A stretch of DNA of 64,000 nt from the NCBI GenBank assembly GCA_024235615.1, contig JACKMB010000002.1, positions 124,001 through 188,000 on the forward strand, written 5' to 3'. Source of the stretch: Thauera sp. (GTDB lineage Bacteria > Pseudomonadota > Gammaproteobacteria > Burkholderiales > Rhodocyclaceae). Shown here one piece after another: positions 54,165 to 63,090 of this stretch (the first letter of the stretch is position 1; each line of letters starts with the position of its first letter). The notes under the pieces were generated by a model that saw nothing but the letters and a program-made list of their open reading frames with translations, had not been told where the DNA came from and made no database searches. Both the position numbers and the translations under genes were made by a program.

Positions 54165-55168
54165 GCCTGTTCCCCCGCTGTCGCATCCGCAAGCCCATGC
54201 AGCGCGAGCTGTCGCAGGCAGCGTTCGCGATGAGCGCCGCCGGCCGCGGCGGGGATGCGGACGCCGGGCAGGGCGAGCGCGTAGCGCAGGCCTTCGCGCT
54301 CGGCGGCGAGCACCCAGGCGGTGAGCCGAGACAGCCGGCGCTCGTCGTCGAACCCGGGCGGCAGGTGATCCCAGTCGAGCAGGAGTTCGCGCCCCTGTCC
54401 TGCGGCGAACTCCTTGGTCAGCATCGGGCCGCCGCGCGCGAGCACCTTCCACGCCACGTGGCGTGGCGAGTCCGCGCTGCGATGCGCGCGCAGGCCGGCG
54501 AAGTCGTCGTCGCCCTCGCCTGTACGCCGGCTGCCGGGCGCAGTATCGCCGGCCCCGTCGCGGGGCAGCGGCGGCGGATCGGCTTCCGGGGTGGGCAGCA
54601 CCAGGCACTCGGCCGCGGGCACGAACACGCTCCAGGCGCGGATGAGCCCGAGTGGCCAGCGCGTCTCGAGCGTGCTGCGTCCCAGTACGAGCCGGCCGCG
54701 CCGGGGCGCGGGGCATGCGATGGGGATGGCGGTCTCCTGCGCGGCGGGGAGCTCGAAGCTGCTGCATTGCCCTTGCGCGCCCAGGCGCAAGGCCGGGCGC
54801 CGGCGGGGAGCGGGGTTGTCGACGAGGAGGGTGAATACGGCCGTGTCACCCGCGAACACCGGTGGGCAACGTCCCGGTCGAATCGATAGGCCGTAAAGGT
54901 TGCGGAAAGCATGCAGCATGCTCGATGCTGCGCTGCCGCCCAGGGTGAACACGAGCGCGTAGCCGAGGCTCAGGTTGTAGTTGATCGCCGCGAGCAGCAT
55001 CACCAGCAGAGCGAGGGCGAAGGCGATGCCCGCGGCACTCGGCAGCACGTAGATCCGGCGCTGGCCGAGGCGGATCGGTGCCGGCTCCGCGGCGCCGACG
55101 CGGAACAGCCAGCGGTCGACGCTATGGCGCAGGCGCTGGACGAATGCAGTGGTGATGAGGCGCGCCAT
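54161..55168 (-). CDS. DUF58 domain-containing protein
   Basis: A 335-residue membrane-anchored protein. Two hydrophobic segments near residues 45-85 (YVLPSAAGIAFALALLVMLLAA and LGYALVFTLGGSAASSML) are followed by a cytoplasmic or periplasmic beta domain and the DUF58 motif region DFAGLRAHRSADSPRHVAWKV. DUF58 proteins are found next to MoxR AAA+ ATPases and TgpA-type transglutaminases. Its ATG overlaps the moxR stop (TGATG). Confidence 0.92.
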   Translation of the reverse strand: MARLITTAFVQRLRHSVDRWLFRVGAAEPAPIRLGQRRIYVLPSAAGIAFALALLVMLLAAINYNLSLGYALVFTLGGSAASSMLHAFRNLYGLSIRPGRCPPVFAGDTAVFTLLVDNPAPRRRPALRLGAQGQCSSFELPAAQETAIPIACPAPRRGRLVLGRSTLETRWPLGLIRAWSVFVPAAECLVLPTPEADPPPLPRDGAGDTAPGSRRTGEGDDDFAGLRAHRSADSPRHVAWKVLARGGPMLTKEFAAGQGRELLLDWDHLPPGFDDERRLSRLTAWVLAAEREGLRYALALPGVRIPAAAGGAHRERCLRQLALHGLADATAGEQA

Positions 55169-56085
55169 CAGCCCACTGCGACCGCCTGCAGCAGCCGTAG
55201 CAGCGTCGCCGGCGGCACTGGGCGGCCATCGCCGGCCAAGTGCACGCGGTGCGCGGCGACGTGTGGGAAGAGGGCCTGCACATCCTCCGGCAGCACGTGA
55301 TCACGACCGTCGAGCAGGGCCCAGGCGCGGGCCGCGGCGAGCAGCCCGAGCCCGGCGCGCGGGCTCAGTCCGCCGGCGAGCTCCGCGCTGTTGCGGGTCG
55401 CCGCGAGCAGCGCCTGGACATACGCGACGAGGGCCTCGGCGACGTGCAGGCCCTGTGCGGCCTGCTGCATCTCGAGCAGCTCTGCCGGGCCAATGACCGC
55501 CTGGTGGCGCTCGAGCAACCCGCGCCGGTCCTCGCCCATCAGCAGCGCACGCTCCGCCTGCGGATCGGGGTAGCCGAGGCGGATGCGCAGCAGGAAGCGG
55601 TCGAGCTGGCTCTCGGGTAGCGGGAAGGTGCCGACCTGGTGGGCCGGGTTCTGCGTGGCGATCACGAAGAAGGGTTCGGGCAGTGCGCAGGTCTGGCCGT
55701 CGGCGGTGACCTGGCGCTCCTCCATGGCTTCCAGCAGCGCGCTCTGGGTCTTCGGTGTGGCGCGGTTGATCTCGTCGGCGAGGATGAGCTGGGAGAACAC
55801 CGGCCCGGGGTGGAAGCGGAAGGCGGCGGTGTCGCGGTCGAAGACGGACACGCCGAGGATGTCCGCGGGCAGCAGGTCGCTGGTGAACTGGATGCGCTGG
55901 AACTGCAGCCCCATCAGGCGGGCGAGCGTGTGTGCGAGCGTGGTCTTGCCTACGCCGGGCACGTCCTCGATGAGCAGGTGGCCGCGCGCGATCAGGCAGG
56001 CGAGGGCGAGACGGAGTTCGCGCTCCTTGCCGAGGATGATTCGCGAGGCGGCTTCCAGAAGACGATTCGCATGGTGCAGGGGCAT
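55168..56085 (-). CDS. MoxR family AAA+ ATPase
   Basis: A 305-residue AAA+ protein starting MPLHHANRLLEAASRIILGKE (the 58 codons upstream are out of the conserved region). Walker A is EDVPGVGKTTLAHTLA, Walker B is LILADEINRATPKTQSALLEAMEE, and sensor and arginine-finger regions follow (FFVIATQNPAHQVGTFPLPESQLDRF). MoxR ATPases act as chaperones that mature partner proteins, usually with VWA or DUF58 proteins encoded next to them, as here. Divergent from the deacetylase-like gene. Confidence 0.94.
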   Translation of the reverse strand: MPLHHANRLLEAASRIILGKERELRLALACLIARGHLLIEDVPGVGKTTLAHTLARLMGLQFQRIQFTSDLLPADILGVSVFDRDTAAFRFHPGPVFSQLILADEINRATPKTQSALLEAMEERQVTADGQTCALPEPFFVIATQNPAHQVGTFPLPESQLDRFLLRIRLGYPDPQAERALLMGEDRRGLLERHQAVIGPAELLEMQQAAQGLHVAEALVAYVQALLAATRNSAELAGGLSPRAGLGLLAAARAWALLDGRDHVLPEDVQALFPHVAAHRVHLAGDGRPVPPATLLRLLQAVAVG

Positions 56086-56239
56086 CGTGGCGCACTGTGA
56101 AATTGGCCGGGAAGCGGTGATAATAGACGACAAAGGCAAGCGGCCCGACGATCGGACGCAACACGGTCGGCGGCCGCCAGAGTCGGAACGGGGTGCGTGT
56201 CGCGCCGTTTCCGTCGTCCGCGAGGCGAGAGGGAGGAGT

Positions 56240-57166
56240 ATGACCACGACAGCATTCATTACTCACCGTGACTGCTGGCTGCACGACATGGGCGCGATGC
56301 ATCCCGAGTGCCCCGACCGGTTGTCTGCGATCAATGATCGCCTGATCGCCTCGGGGCTCGATATGTACGTGTCCTTCTTCGATGCGCCGCTGGCCGAGCG
56401 CGAGCACATCCTGCGCGTGCATCCGGCCGAGTATTTCGACAACCTGCTCGAGAGCGTGCCGGAGCACGGCATTCGCCACCTCGACCCCGACACGGCGATG
56501 AGCCCGGGCACGATGAAGGCGGCGCTGCGCTCTGCCGGTGCGGGGGTCTACGCCACCGACCTGGTGATGAAGGGCGAGATCGAGAACGCCTTCTGCGCGG
56601 TGCGCCCTCCCGGTCACCATGCCGAGCGCGCCAAGGCGATGGGGTTCTGCTTCATGAACAACGTCGCCATCGCCGCACGCCATGCGCTCGAGGTGCACGG
56701 GCTGGAGCGCGTCGCGGTCGTCGACTTCGACGTGCATCACGGCAACGGTACCGAGGACATCTTCCGCAACGACCCGCGGGTCATGATGGCGGGGATCTTC
56801 CAGCATCCCTTCTACCCGTATTGCGGCACCGAGAACCCCCCGGCTCACATGTGCAACGTGCCGCTGCCGGCAGGTACGCGGGGCGATGCCTTCCGCCAGG
56901 TTTTCGGCGACATCGTGGTGCCGGCGCTGCGCAGCCACAGCCCGCAGATGATCTTCATCTCCGCCGGCTTCGACGCGCACTACGAGGACGACATGGGCTC
57001 GCTCGGGTTGCTCGAGGCCGACTACATCTGGGCGACGCAGCAGATCAAGGGCGTCGCCGAGGCCTGTGGCCACAAGCGCATCGTCTCGGTGCTCGAAGGC
57101 GGTTACTCGCTGTCGTCGCTGGCGCGCTCGGTGGTGGCCCACATCAAGACCCTGGCCGATCTTTGA
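56240..57166 (+). CDS. Histone deacetylase family protein
   Basis: A 308-residue class II-type deacetylase-fold enzyme, start at 56240 after a strong Shine-Dalgarno (GGGAGGAG). Zinc and catalytic residues: HPECPDRL, RPPGHHAERAKAMGFCFMNN (His-His pair), VVDFDVHHGNGTEDIF (Asp and His ligands) and ISAGFDAHYEDDMG (Asp ligand). All are present. Bacterial members act on acetylated polyamines, acetoin-linked or other small substrates or proteins; the substrate here cannot be told. Confidence 0.93.
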   Translation: MTTTAFITHRDCWLHDMGAMHPECPDRLSAINDRLIASGLDMYVSFFDAPLAEREHILRVHPAEYFDNLLESVPEHGIRHLDPDTAMSPGTMKAALRSAGAGVYATDLVMKGEIENAFCAVRPPGHHAERAKAMGFCFMNNVAIAARHALEVHGLERVAVVDFDVHHGNGTEDIFRNDPRVMMAGIFQHPFYPYCGTENPPAHMCNVPLPAGTRGDAFRQVFGDIVVPALRSHSPQMIFISAGFDAHYEDDMGSLGLLEADYIWATQQIKGVAEACGHKRIVSVLEGGYSLSSLARSVVAHIKTLADL

Positions 57167-57308
57167 TCCGCGCCCTTCGGGGTGACCTCGCTGCCGCCGG
57201 CCGGCACGCCCGCGCAACGGGCCTGCCGGCCGCGTCCTGTAACAGCGGCGGGCTCGACCGCGCGCGGCGATCGGTTAGAATCCCAGCTTTATTTCACTGT
57301 CGGACGCC

Positions 57309-58187
57309 ATGATTACCGGATCGCTTGTCGCCATCGTCACGCCCATGCACGACGACGGCAGCCTGGACTTCCCCCGCCTGCGCAGCCTCATCGACTGGCA
57401 TATCGCCGAAGGTACCGACGGCATCGTGATCGTCGGCACGACCGGCGAATCGCCCACGGTCACCGTGGGCGAACACTGCGAGCTCATCCGTGTGGCGGTC
57501 GAGCACTGCGCAGGCCGCGTCCCGGTGATCGCCGGGACCGGTGCCAACTCGACGGCCGAGGCGGTCGAGCTCACCCGCTTCGCCGCGCAGGCCGGCGCGA
57601 ACGCGCATCTCTCGGTGGTGCCGTACTACAACAGGCCCACCCAGGAAGGCCTCTACCGGCATTTCCGCACCATCGCCGAGGCGGTCGAGCTGCCGCTGAT
57701 CCTCTACAACGTGCCGGGCCGCACCGTTGCCGACCTGGCCAACGACACCGTGCTGCGCCTCGCCGAGGTGCCCAACATCGTCGGCCTCAAGGACGCGACC
57801 GGCAACCTCGACCGCGCCTGCGACCTCATCGAGCGTGCGCCGGCGGACTTCGCGCTGTACAGCGGCGACGACATGACCTCGGCCGCGTTCCTGATGCTCG
57901 GCGGCCATGGCGTCATCTCGGTGACCGCCAACGTGGCGCCGCGCGCGATGCATGCCCTGTGCGCGGCCGCCGCCGCGGGCGACATGCGCACGCTGCGCGA
58001 GACCAACGCCGCGCTCACCGGCCTTCACCGCGACCTCTTCTGCGAGGCCAATCCGATCCCGGTGAAGTGGGCGGTGGCGCGCATGGGGCTGGTCGGCGAT
58101 GGCATCCGCCTGCCCCTGACCCCGCTGTCCGCAGCCCATCACGAGCGCGTGCGCGCGGCGATGCGCAAGGCCGGCATCCAGGCCTGA
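57309..58187 (+). CDS. dapA: 4-hydroxy-tetrahydrodipicolinate synthase
   Basis: A 292-residue class I aldolase. [14 protein letters not shown] is the substrate-binding motif; the catalytic tyrosine is in [14 protein letters not shown] and the Schiff-base lysine in [15 protein letters not shown]. It condenses pyruvate with aspartate semialdehyde, the first step to diaminopimelate and lysine. bamC follows after 26 bp, the conserved dapA-bamC order. Confidence 0.98.
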   Translation: MITGSLVAIVTPMHDDGSLDFPRLRSLIDWHIAEGTDGIVIVGTTGESPTVTVGEHCELIRVAVEHCAGRVPVIAGTGANSTAEAVELTRFAAQAGANAHLSVVPYYNRPTQEGLYRHFRTIAEAVELPLILYNVPGRTVADLANDTVLRLAEVPNIVGLKDATGNLDRACDLIERAPADFALYSGDDMTSAAFLMLGGHGVISVTANVAPRAMHALCAAAAAGDMRTLRETNAALTGLHRDLFCEANPIPVKWAVARMGLVGDGIRLPLTPLSAAHHERVRAAMRKAGIQA

Positions 58188-58213
58188 TCCGAACCTTTCT
58201 GCCCAGGACTTCC

Positions 58214-59359
58214 ATGATCCGCTCCAAGCGCACCTCCCTGTCCCTGCTCGCGCTCTCGATCGCGCTCGGCGGTTGTTCGGGATCGTTGCTCGAATCCAAG
58301 CGCATCGACTACAAGAGCGCGAAACAGATCGAGCGTCCGCTCGAGATCCCGCCCGACCTCACTGCGCCGCAGCGCGACGACCGCTTCGCCGTGCCGGACG
58401 TCGCCCCGCGCGGCGTCGCCACCTACTCCGCCTACACGGCAGACCGCGCCAGCCAGCCTGCGCAGGTCTCCAGCGGTCCAGAGGTGCTCGCCAAGTCCGA
58501 CACCATGCGCGTCGAGCGGGCGGGCAGTCAGCGCTGGCTGGTGGTGGGCGGCACGCCGGAGGAGCTGTGGCCGCAGATCAAGGACTTCTGGCTCGAACTC
58601 GGCTTCATCCTCAACATCGACAGTCCCGAGATCGGCGTCATGGAGACCGACTGGGCCGAGGATCGCGCCAAGATCCCGCAGGACTTCATCCGATCCAGCA
58701 TCGGCAAGGTTTTCGACGGACTGTTCTCGACCCCCGAGCGCGACAAGTTCCGCACCCGCCTCGAGCAGGGCAAGGAGGCGGGCACCGTGGAGGTCTACAT
58801 CTCCCACCGCGGCATGATGGAGATCTACCCCACCGAGGCCAAGGACTCCACGATCTGGCAGCCGCGTCCGGCCGACCCCGAGCTCGAGGCCGAGATGCTG
58901 CGCCGCCTGATGGTCCGCCTGGGGGCCGAGGAGGTCCGCGCCGAGGCCGCGATCGCCACGCCGCAGCAGGCTTCGGAGCGGGCGCGCATCGCCTCCGCAT
59001 CTGACGGCCAGGTGATGCTGGTGATGGACGAGGCCTTCGACCGCGCCTGGCGTCGTGTCGGCCTGGCGCTCGACCGGATCGGCTTCACCGTCGAGGACCG
59101 TGACCGTGCGCAGGGGCTTTACTTCGTGCGTTACGTCGACCCCGACGCGGACAACCGCAGTCCGGACAAGGGGCTCCTCTCGCGCCTGGCGTTCTGGCGC
59201 AGCGACGACAAGCCCGCCGCCGGCGGTAGCGAGTATCGCCTGCGCGTGCAGGGCCAGGGCGACGCTTCGCGGGTCAGCGTGCTCACCCGCGAGGGCGGGC
59301 TCGACAACTCCGAGACCGCACGCCGCATGCTCGGCCTACTGCAGGAGCAATTGCGCTGA
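58214..59359 (+). CDS. bamC: Outer-membrane assembly lipoprotein BamC (NlpB)
   Basis: A 381-residue lipoprotein. The signal peptide ends in the lipobox ALGGC (Cys21). An extended N-terminus (YKSAKQIERPLEIPPDLTAPQ) that wraps BamD is followed by two helix-grip domains (about 95-215, RWLVVGGTPEELWPQIKDFW; and about 275-380, VMLVMDEAFDRAWRRVGLALDRIGF). It is an accessory part of the BAM complex. A bidirectional terminator follows. Confidence 0.96.
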   Translation: MIRSKRTSLSLLALSIALGGCSGSLLESKRIDYKSAKQIERPLEIPPDLTAPQRDDRFAVPDVAPRGVATYSAYTADRASQPAQVSSGPEVLAKSDTMRVERAGSQRWLVVGGTPEELWPQIKDFWLELGFILNIDSPEIGVMETDWAEDRAKIPQDFIRSSIGKVFDGLFSTPERDKFRTRLEQGKEAGTVEVYISHRGMMEIYPTEAKDSTIWQPRPADPELEAEMLRRLMVRLGAEEVRAEAAIATPQQASERARIASASDGQVMLVMDEAFDRAWRRVGLALDRIGFTVEDRDRAQGLYFVRYVDPDADNRSPDKGLLSRLAFWRSDDKPAAGGSEYRLRVQGQGDASRVSVLTREGGLDNSETARRMLGLLQEQLR

Positions 59360-59442
59360 GCTGTGCCGGGGACGGGGTCTCGACGAGGCCGCGTCACCCT
59401 GCTGCGGGGACAGTATCGCCCGTGGCGGCGACAGCATGAAAA

Positions 59443-59463
59443 AAGCCGGCTTGAAGCCGGCTT
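59443..59463. terminator. Bidirectional terminator between bamC and the lipoprotein gene
   Basis: AAGCCGGCTT (59443-59452) and AAGCCGGCTT (59454-59463) form a perfect hairpin with A-rich and T-rich flanks on either side, fitting the convergent genes. Confidence 0.8.
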
Positions 59464-59490
59464 CTTTCATTCGGGGCGTGGTGCGAACTG

Positions 59491-59949
59491 TTACTTCGCA
59501 GCCGATTCCTTGGCAGCGCTCACCGCAGCTTCGGCGGCAGCCTTGGCTTGGGCGGCGGCATCGACCGTGTCGGCCTTGGCTTCGGCGGCAGCGTCCTTGA
59601 CCGCCTCGACGGCGGCTCCGGCCTTCTGGGCCGCCGCGTCGGCGACGGCGTCGGCCTTCTGCGCGGCTGCATCTGCGGCGGCGGCGGCCTTGTCGGCCGC
59701 AGTAGCGGCGGCTTCCTTGGTCGCCTCGACCGCGACGGCGGCTTCCTGCTTGACGGCCTGCGCGCCCGCTGCGGCGGCATCACCAGCGGCTTTTGCACTT
59801 TCCTTGGCCGCTTCCACCGCCTGCGCGGCAGATTCCTTCATCTGCTCCTGTGCCGAGGGGGCCGGCTGGACTGCGACCGGCTCTTCCTTCTTGCCGCAGG
59901 CGGAGACGGCGAGGGCGACGAGGGCGACGGCGAGGATGGAATGCTTCAT
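59491..59949 (-). CDS. Alanine-rich helical lipoprotein
   Basis: A 152-residue lipoprotein: signal peptide MKHSILAVALVALAVSAC with lipobox at Cys18 (CGKKEEP). The rest is almost wholly Ala, Lys, Glu, Asp and Val in near-repeats such as AAAEAVKDAAAEAKAD and AADAAAQKADAVADAAAQK, with 4-/7- and 11-residue periods expected of a long amphipathic helix or coiled-coil. No enzyme motif is present. It could be an outer-membrane or periplasmic spacer, like Lpp-type proteins, but this is a guess. Confidence 0.85.
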   Translation of the reverse strand: MKHSILAVALVALAVSACGKKEEPVAVQPAPSAQEQMKESAAQAVEAAKESAKAAGDAAAAGAQAVKQEAAVAVEATKEAAATAADKAAAAADAAAQKADAVADAAAQKAGAAVEAVKDAAAEAKADTVDAAAQAKAAAEAAVSAAKESAAK

Positions 59950-60183
59950 GGTCTGTCTTCCTTATTCTGGGGGTGGGTGCATGCGGCCCGTTCCCGTGAT
60001 CTCTGGGGGTGTCCGGCGATCGTTGCGATTGCCGCAATGCACAAAGATTCTAGCATGCGGCTTCATGTCGTCCGGATGCGGTGGCGCCGCGCAAGCGCGG
60101 CTCAAAGGTAAGGAGACTTTGCCGGAAGCGGACATCCACGCGGGCGTGGCGCGGTAGAATCGCGCGCTCCCGGAACCTCCAGC

Positions 60184-61515
60184 ATGACCATGCCAATAGC
60201 CAAGATCGATTCCCTGGACCACGAAGGCCGCGGCGTGACCCGCGTCGAGGGCAAGGCGGTGTTCGTCGAGGGCGCCCTGCCGGGCGAGCGCGTCGAATAT
60301 GTGGTGCGGCGGGCCAAACCGAGCTATGAGCAGGGCGAGACGGTGCGGGTGCTGCGCCCGAGCGCCCAGCGCGTGGCGCCGCGCTGCCCGCATTACGGCG
60401 TGTGCGGCGGCTGCTCCATGCAACATCTGGATGCGGATGCGCAGGCCGCGGTGAAGCAGCGCATCCTCGAGGACGCGCTGCGCCACATCGGCAAGCTGCG
60501 TCCCGGGCGGATCCTGCCGGCGATCCACGGCCCCGCGTGGGGCTACCGCTATCGTGCGCGCCTCGGCGTGCGCATGGTGCCGAGCAAGGGCGGGCTGCGC
60601 GTGGGATTCCATGAGCGCCGTTCGAGCTACATCGTCGACATGCGCACCTGCCCGGTGCTGCCGCTGGCGATCTCGGCCCTGCTGCCGCGTCTGCGCACGA
60701 TGCTGGCCGGGCTGTCGATCGCCGACCGCCTGCCTCAGGTCGAGATCGCCGTGGGCGAGGACAGCACCGTGTTCGTGTTCCGCAACCTGCTGCCGTTCTC
60801 AGCCGCCGACGAGAAGCGGCTCGCCGCCTTCGCCGACGCCGAAGGCATCCAGGCCTGGATCCAGCCCGCCGGCCCGGATTCGGCGCGGCCGCTGCACCCG
60901 GCAGGCGCGCAATCTCCGTTCTACACCCTGCCCGAGTTCGGCTTGCGGCTGGATTTTCGTCCGACCGACTTCACCCAGGTGAACGTGGACATCAATCGAC
61001 TGCTGATCCGGCGTTCGATGCAGCTGCTCGATCCGCGCCCGGGCGAGCGCATCGCCGACCTGTTCTGCGGGCTGGGCAACTTCAGCCTGCCGATCGCGCG
61101 CCTCGGCGCCGAGGTGGTGGGCGTGGAGGGTAGCGAGGCCCTGGTCGAGCGCGCCCATGCCAACGCAGCGCGCAATGGGCTCGCGGCGCTTTGTGAATTC
61201 CACGCCGCGAATCTGTTCGAGACCACCGAGGACAGCCTGGCCGCGCTCGGCCGGCTCGACAAGCTGTTGATCGATCCGCCGCGCGAGGGCGCGATTGCCG
61301 TGGTGAAGGCCATCGATCCGTCACGCGGCCCCGCCCGCATCGTGTATGTGTCGTGCAACCCGGCGACGCTTGCGCGCGACGCCGCGGTGCTGGTGCACGA
61401 GAAAGGCTACCGGCTCGCCGCGGCGGGGATCGCCAACATGTTCCCGCAGACCTCGCACGTCGAGTCCGTCGCCCTCTTCGAGCGCGCGTCCGAGGGGCTG
61501 GCCGGGCAGGGGTGA
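60184..61515 (+). CDS. rlmD: 23S rRNA (uracil-1939-C5)-methyltransferase RlmD
   Basis: A 443-residue RumA-type enzyme. An N-terminal TRAM domain (AKIDSLDHEGRGVTRVEGKAVFVEGALPGE-like) is followed by an iron-sulfur site with Cys in CPHYGVCGGCSMQHL plus MRTCPVL. The SAM domain has DLFCGLGNFSLPIARLG and VEGSEALVERAHANA, LLIDPPREGA, and the nucleophile cysteine in VYVSCNPATLARD. It methylates U1939 of 23S rRNA. The 234 bp before it (59950-60183) hold no other gene I can support. Confidence 0.96.
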   Translation: MTMPIAKIDSLDHEGRGVTRVEGKAVFVEGALPGERVEYVVRRAKPSYEQGETVRVLRPSAQRVAPRCPHYGVCGGCSMQHLDADAQAAVKQRILEDALRHIGKLRPGRILPAIHGPAWGYRYRARLGVRMVPSKGGLRVGFHERRSSYIVDMRTCPVLPLAISALLPRLRTMLAGLSIADRLPQVEIAVGEDSTVFVFRNLLPFSAADEKRLAAFADAEGIQAWIQPAGPDSARPLHPAGAQSPFYTLPEFGLRLDFRPTDFTQVNVDINRLLIRRSMQLLDPRPGERIADLFCGLGNFSLPIARLGAEVVGVEGSEALVERAHANAARNGLAALCEFHAANLFETTEDSLAALGRLDKLLIDPPREGAIAVVKAIDPSRGPARIVYVSCNPATLARDAAVLVHEKGYRLAAAGIANMFPQTSHVESVALFERASEGLAGQG

Positions 61516-61572
61516 TCACCGGCGATGCCCTCCGATGCGGGCGCGTCGCGGTGGTATACTTCGGGTCCTTGC

Positions 61573-61662
61573 GGAGGCGTGGCAGAGCGGTTGAATGCAA
61601 CGGTCTTGAAAACCGTCAGGGGTTTACGCCCCTCGTGAGTTCGAATCTCACCGCCTCCGCCA
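61573..61662 (+). tRNA. tRNA-Ser (anticodon TGA)
   Basis: A 90-nt class II tRNA: acceptor GGAGGCG/CGCCTCC, anticodon arm ACGGT CTTGAAA ACCGT with anticodon TGA, long variable arm (AGGGGTTTACGCCCCT), T-loop GAGTTCGAATCTC and CCA end encoded. It reads UCA and related serine codons. Confidence 0.96.
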
Positions 61663-61737
61663 CCTCCTCGGCGCCGTCCCGGGCGCACGTCCGCAAAACG
61701 TCCGTTCGACGGGCCACCTCGAAATGCCGGCGTACGC

Positions 61738-63090
61738 TCAACGCCGATCGGCAACCAGCTCCGCAGTCAGCAGACGGTCCACGTCGGCGACGATCTCTTC
61801 CTCGGCGATTCCCGCGAGCGCCTGCAGGCGGATCCGCGCGATCAGCAGTTCGTGGCGCGCCTGCGCGGCGTCGCGGCGGGCGCTGTGGTGGCGACGCAGG
61901 GCGTCGAGCACGTCCGCCGAGCTGAACACGCCGGCGCTCTGGCCGCGGCGGGCGCCTTGCAGGGCGAGTTCGCTCGATGCGACGGCGTCGTCGAGTGCGG
62001 CCAGTCTTGCCCGACCGCTCTCGATGGTGCGGAACTGGCGTTCGACATCGAGCTGCAGGCTTTGCAAGTCGTCGTCGAGGCGTGCCTGGGCGCGTGCGAG
62101 TTCGGCGGCAGCGCGCCGCACCGAGGCGTCTACGCCGCCGCCGGCGTAGATCGGGATATTCACCTGGACCCCGACGCTGTACTGGCGTGTCTCCTGGTCG
62201 AGCGTGCTGATCGATTCGTTCTCGGCGTTCACCGCGCTGGCGACGAGATCCACGCGCGGATAGTGACCGGCCCGATTGCGGCGGATCTCGTGCTCCAGCG
62301 CCTCGATCTCGCGCTCGCGCGTGGCGAGTGTCGGGTTGTGTTCGCGCGCGAGCGCGATCCATTCGGACAGTGCGCGGGTGGCGGGAAGCAGGGGGGCCGC
62401 GTGTGCGGGCAGGGCGCGCAAGGCGAGTGCCTCGCTACCGGTGATGCGTGCGAGCGCGCGTTGGGTGAGTTCGCGCTGGTCCTCGGCGGCGATCCTTTCG
62501 GCGCGCGCACTGGCCAGGCTGGCCTCGGCGTCGGCGAGCTCGGTTCGCGTGCCTTCGCCGGCACCGAGCCGACGGCGGGCGATCGTCGTCTGGGTCTCGA
62601 GGGCATCGACCTGCACGCGTGCGAGGGCGAGCGTCTCCTCGGCGAACAGGCGCTGCACGTAGGCGAGGCCGAGGCGGTCGAGCAATTCGCGGCCGCCGGC
62701 AGCGAAGCGCGCGCGCGCGCCTTCGGTCTGCGCCTGCGCCGCGGCGTAGCGGCTGTACGCCTCGAGGTTGAACAGGGGCGCGCGCAACTGCAGCGCAAAG
62801 ACAGGGTTGCGGTAATCGAGATCGTCCTTGGGACGTGGGGGGGCGTATTCGCGCTCGCCGCGTACGCGCGACTCCGAGAAGCTCGCCGTCACGCTCGGCA
62901 GCAGGCCGGCGCGGGCGATCGGCACGAGCGTCTCGCCGGCCTCCAGTTCATGCCGGGCGGCACGGTAGGCGGCGTCGTTGGCGCGTGCGGCGTCGAACGC
63001 GGTGGCAAATGCGCCGGCGGCGAGCGCGGGCGCTGGTGTCAAGGCCAGCGCGAGCACCAGCGCGAGGGGGCGGGAGTCGATGCGCATCAT
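61738..63090 (-). CDS. TolC-family outer-membrane channel protein
   Basis: A 450-residue TolC/OprM-type protein of type I secretion. The signal peptide (about 1-25, LALVLALALTPAPALAAG) is followed by two copies of the alpha/beta barrel-hairpin unit with long coiled-coils; FATAFDAARANDAAYRAARHELEAG and NPTLATREREIEALEHEIRRNRAGHYPRVDLV are typical starts of each half. It pairs with the HlyD-family adaptor next to it; the start overlaps the adaptor's stop. Confidence 0.93.
   Translation of the reverse strand: MMRIDSRPLALVLALALTPAPALAAGAFATAFDAARANDAAYRAARHELEAGETLVPIARAGLLPSVTASFSESRVRGEREYAPPRPKDDLDYRNPVFALQLRAPLFNLEAYSRYAAAQAQTEGARARFAAGGRELLDRLGLAYVQRLFAEETLALARVQVDALETQTTIARRRLGAGEGTRTELADAEASLASARAERIAAEDQRELTQRALARITGSEALALRALPAHAAPLLPATRALSEWIALAREHNPTLATREREIEALEHEIRRNRAGHYPRVDLVASAVNAENESISTLDQETRQYSVGVQVNIPIYAGGGVDASVRRAAAELARAQARLDDDLQSLQLDVERQFRTIESGRARLAALDDAVASSELALQGARRGQSAGVFSSADVLDALRRHHSARRDAAQARHELLIARIRLQALAGIAEEEIVADVDRLLTAELVADRR

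Noticed and set aside
56086-56239. Longer N-terminal extensions for moxR (minus) and the deacetylase-like gene (plus)
   Set aside because: Both extensions lack conserved residues; the chosen starts have family-typical N-termini, and the deacetylase start has a strong ribosome site.
61407-61754. Minus-strand ORF over the end of rlmD and tRNA-Ser (and a similar one at 46728-46925 over tRNA-Pro)
   Set aside because: These are translations of tRNA genes, a well-known source of false proteins.
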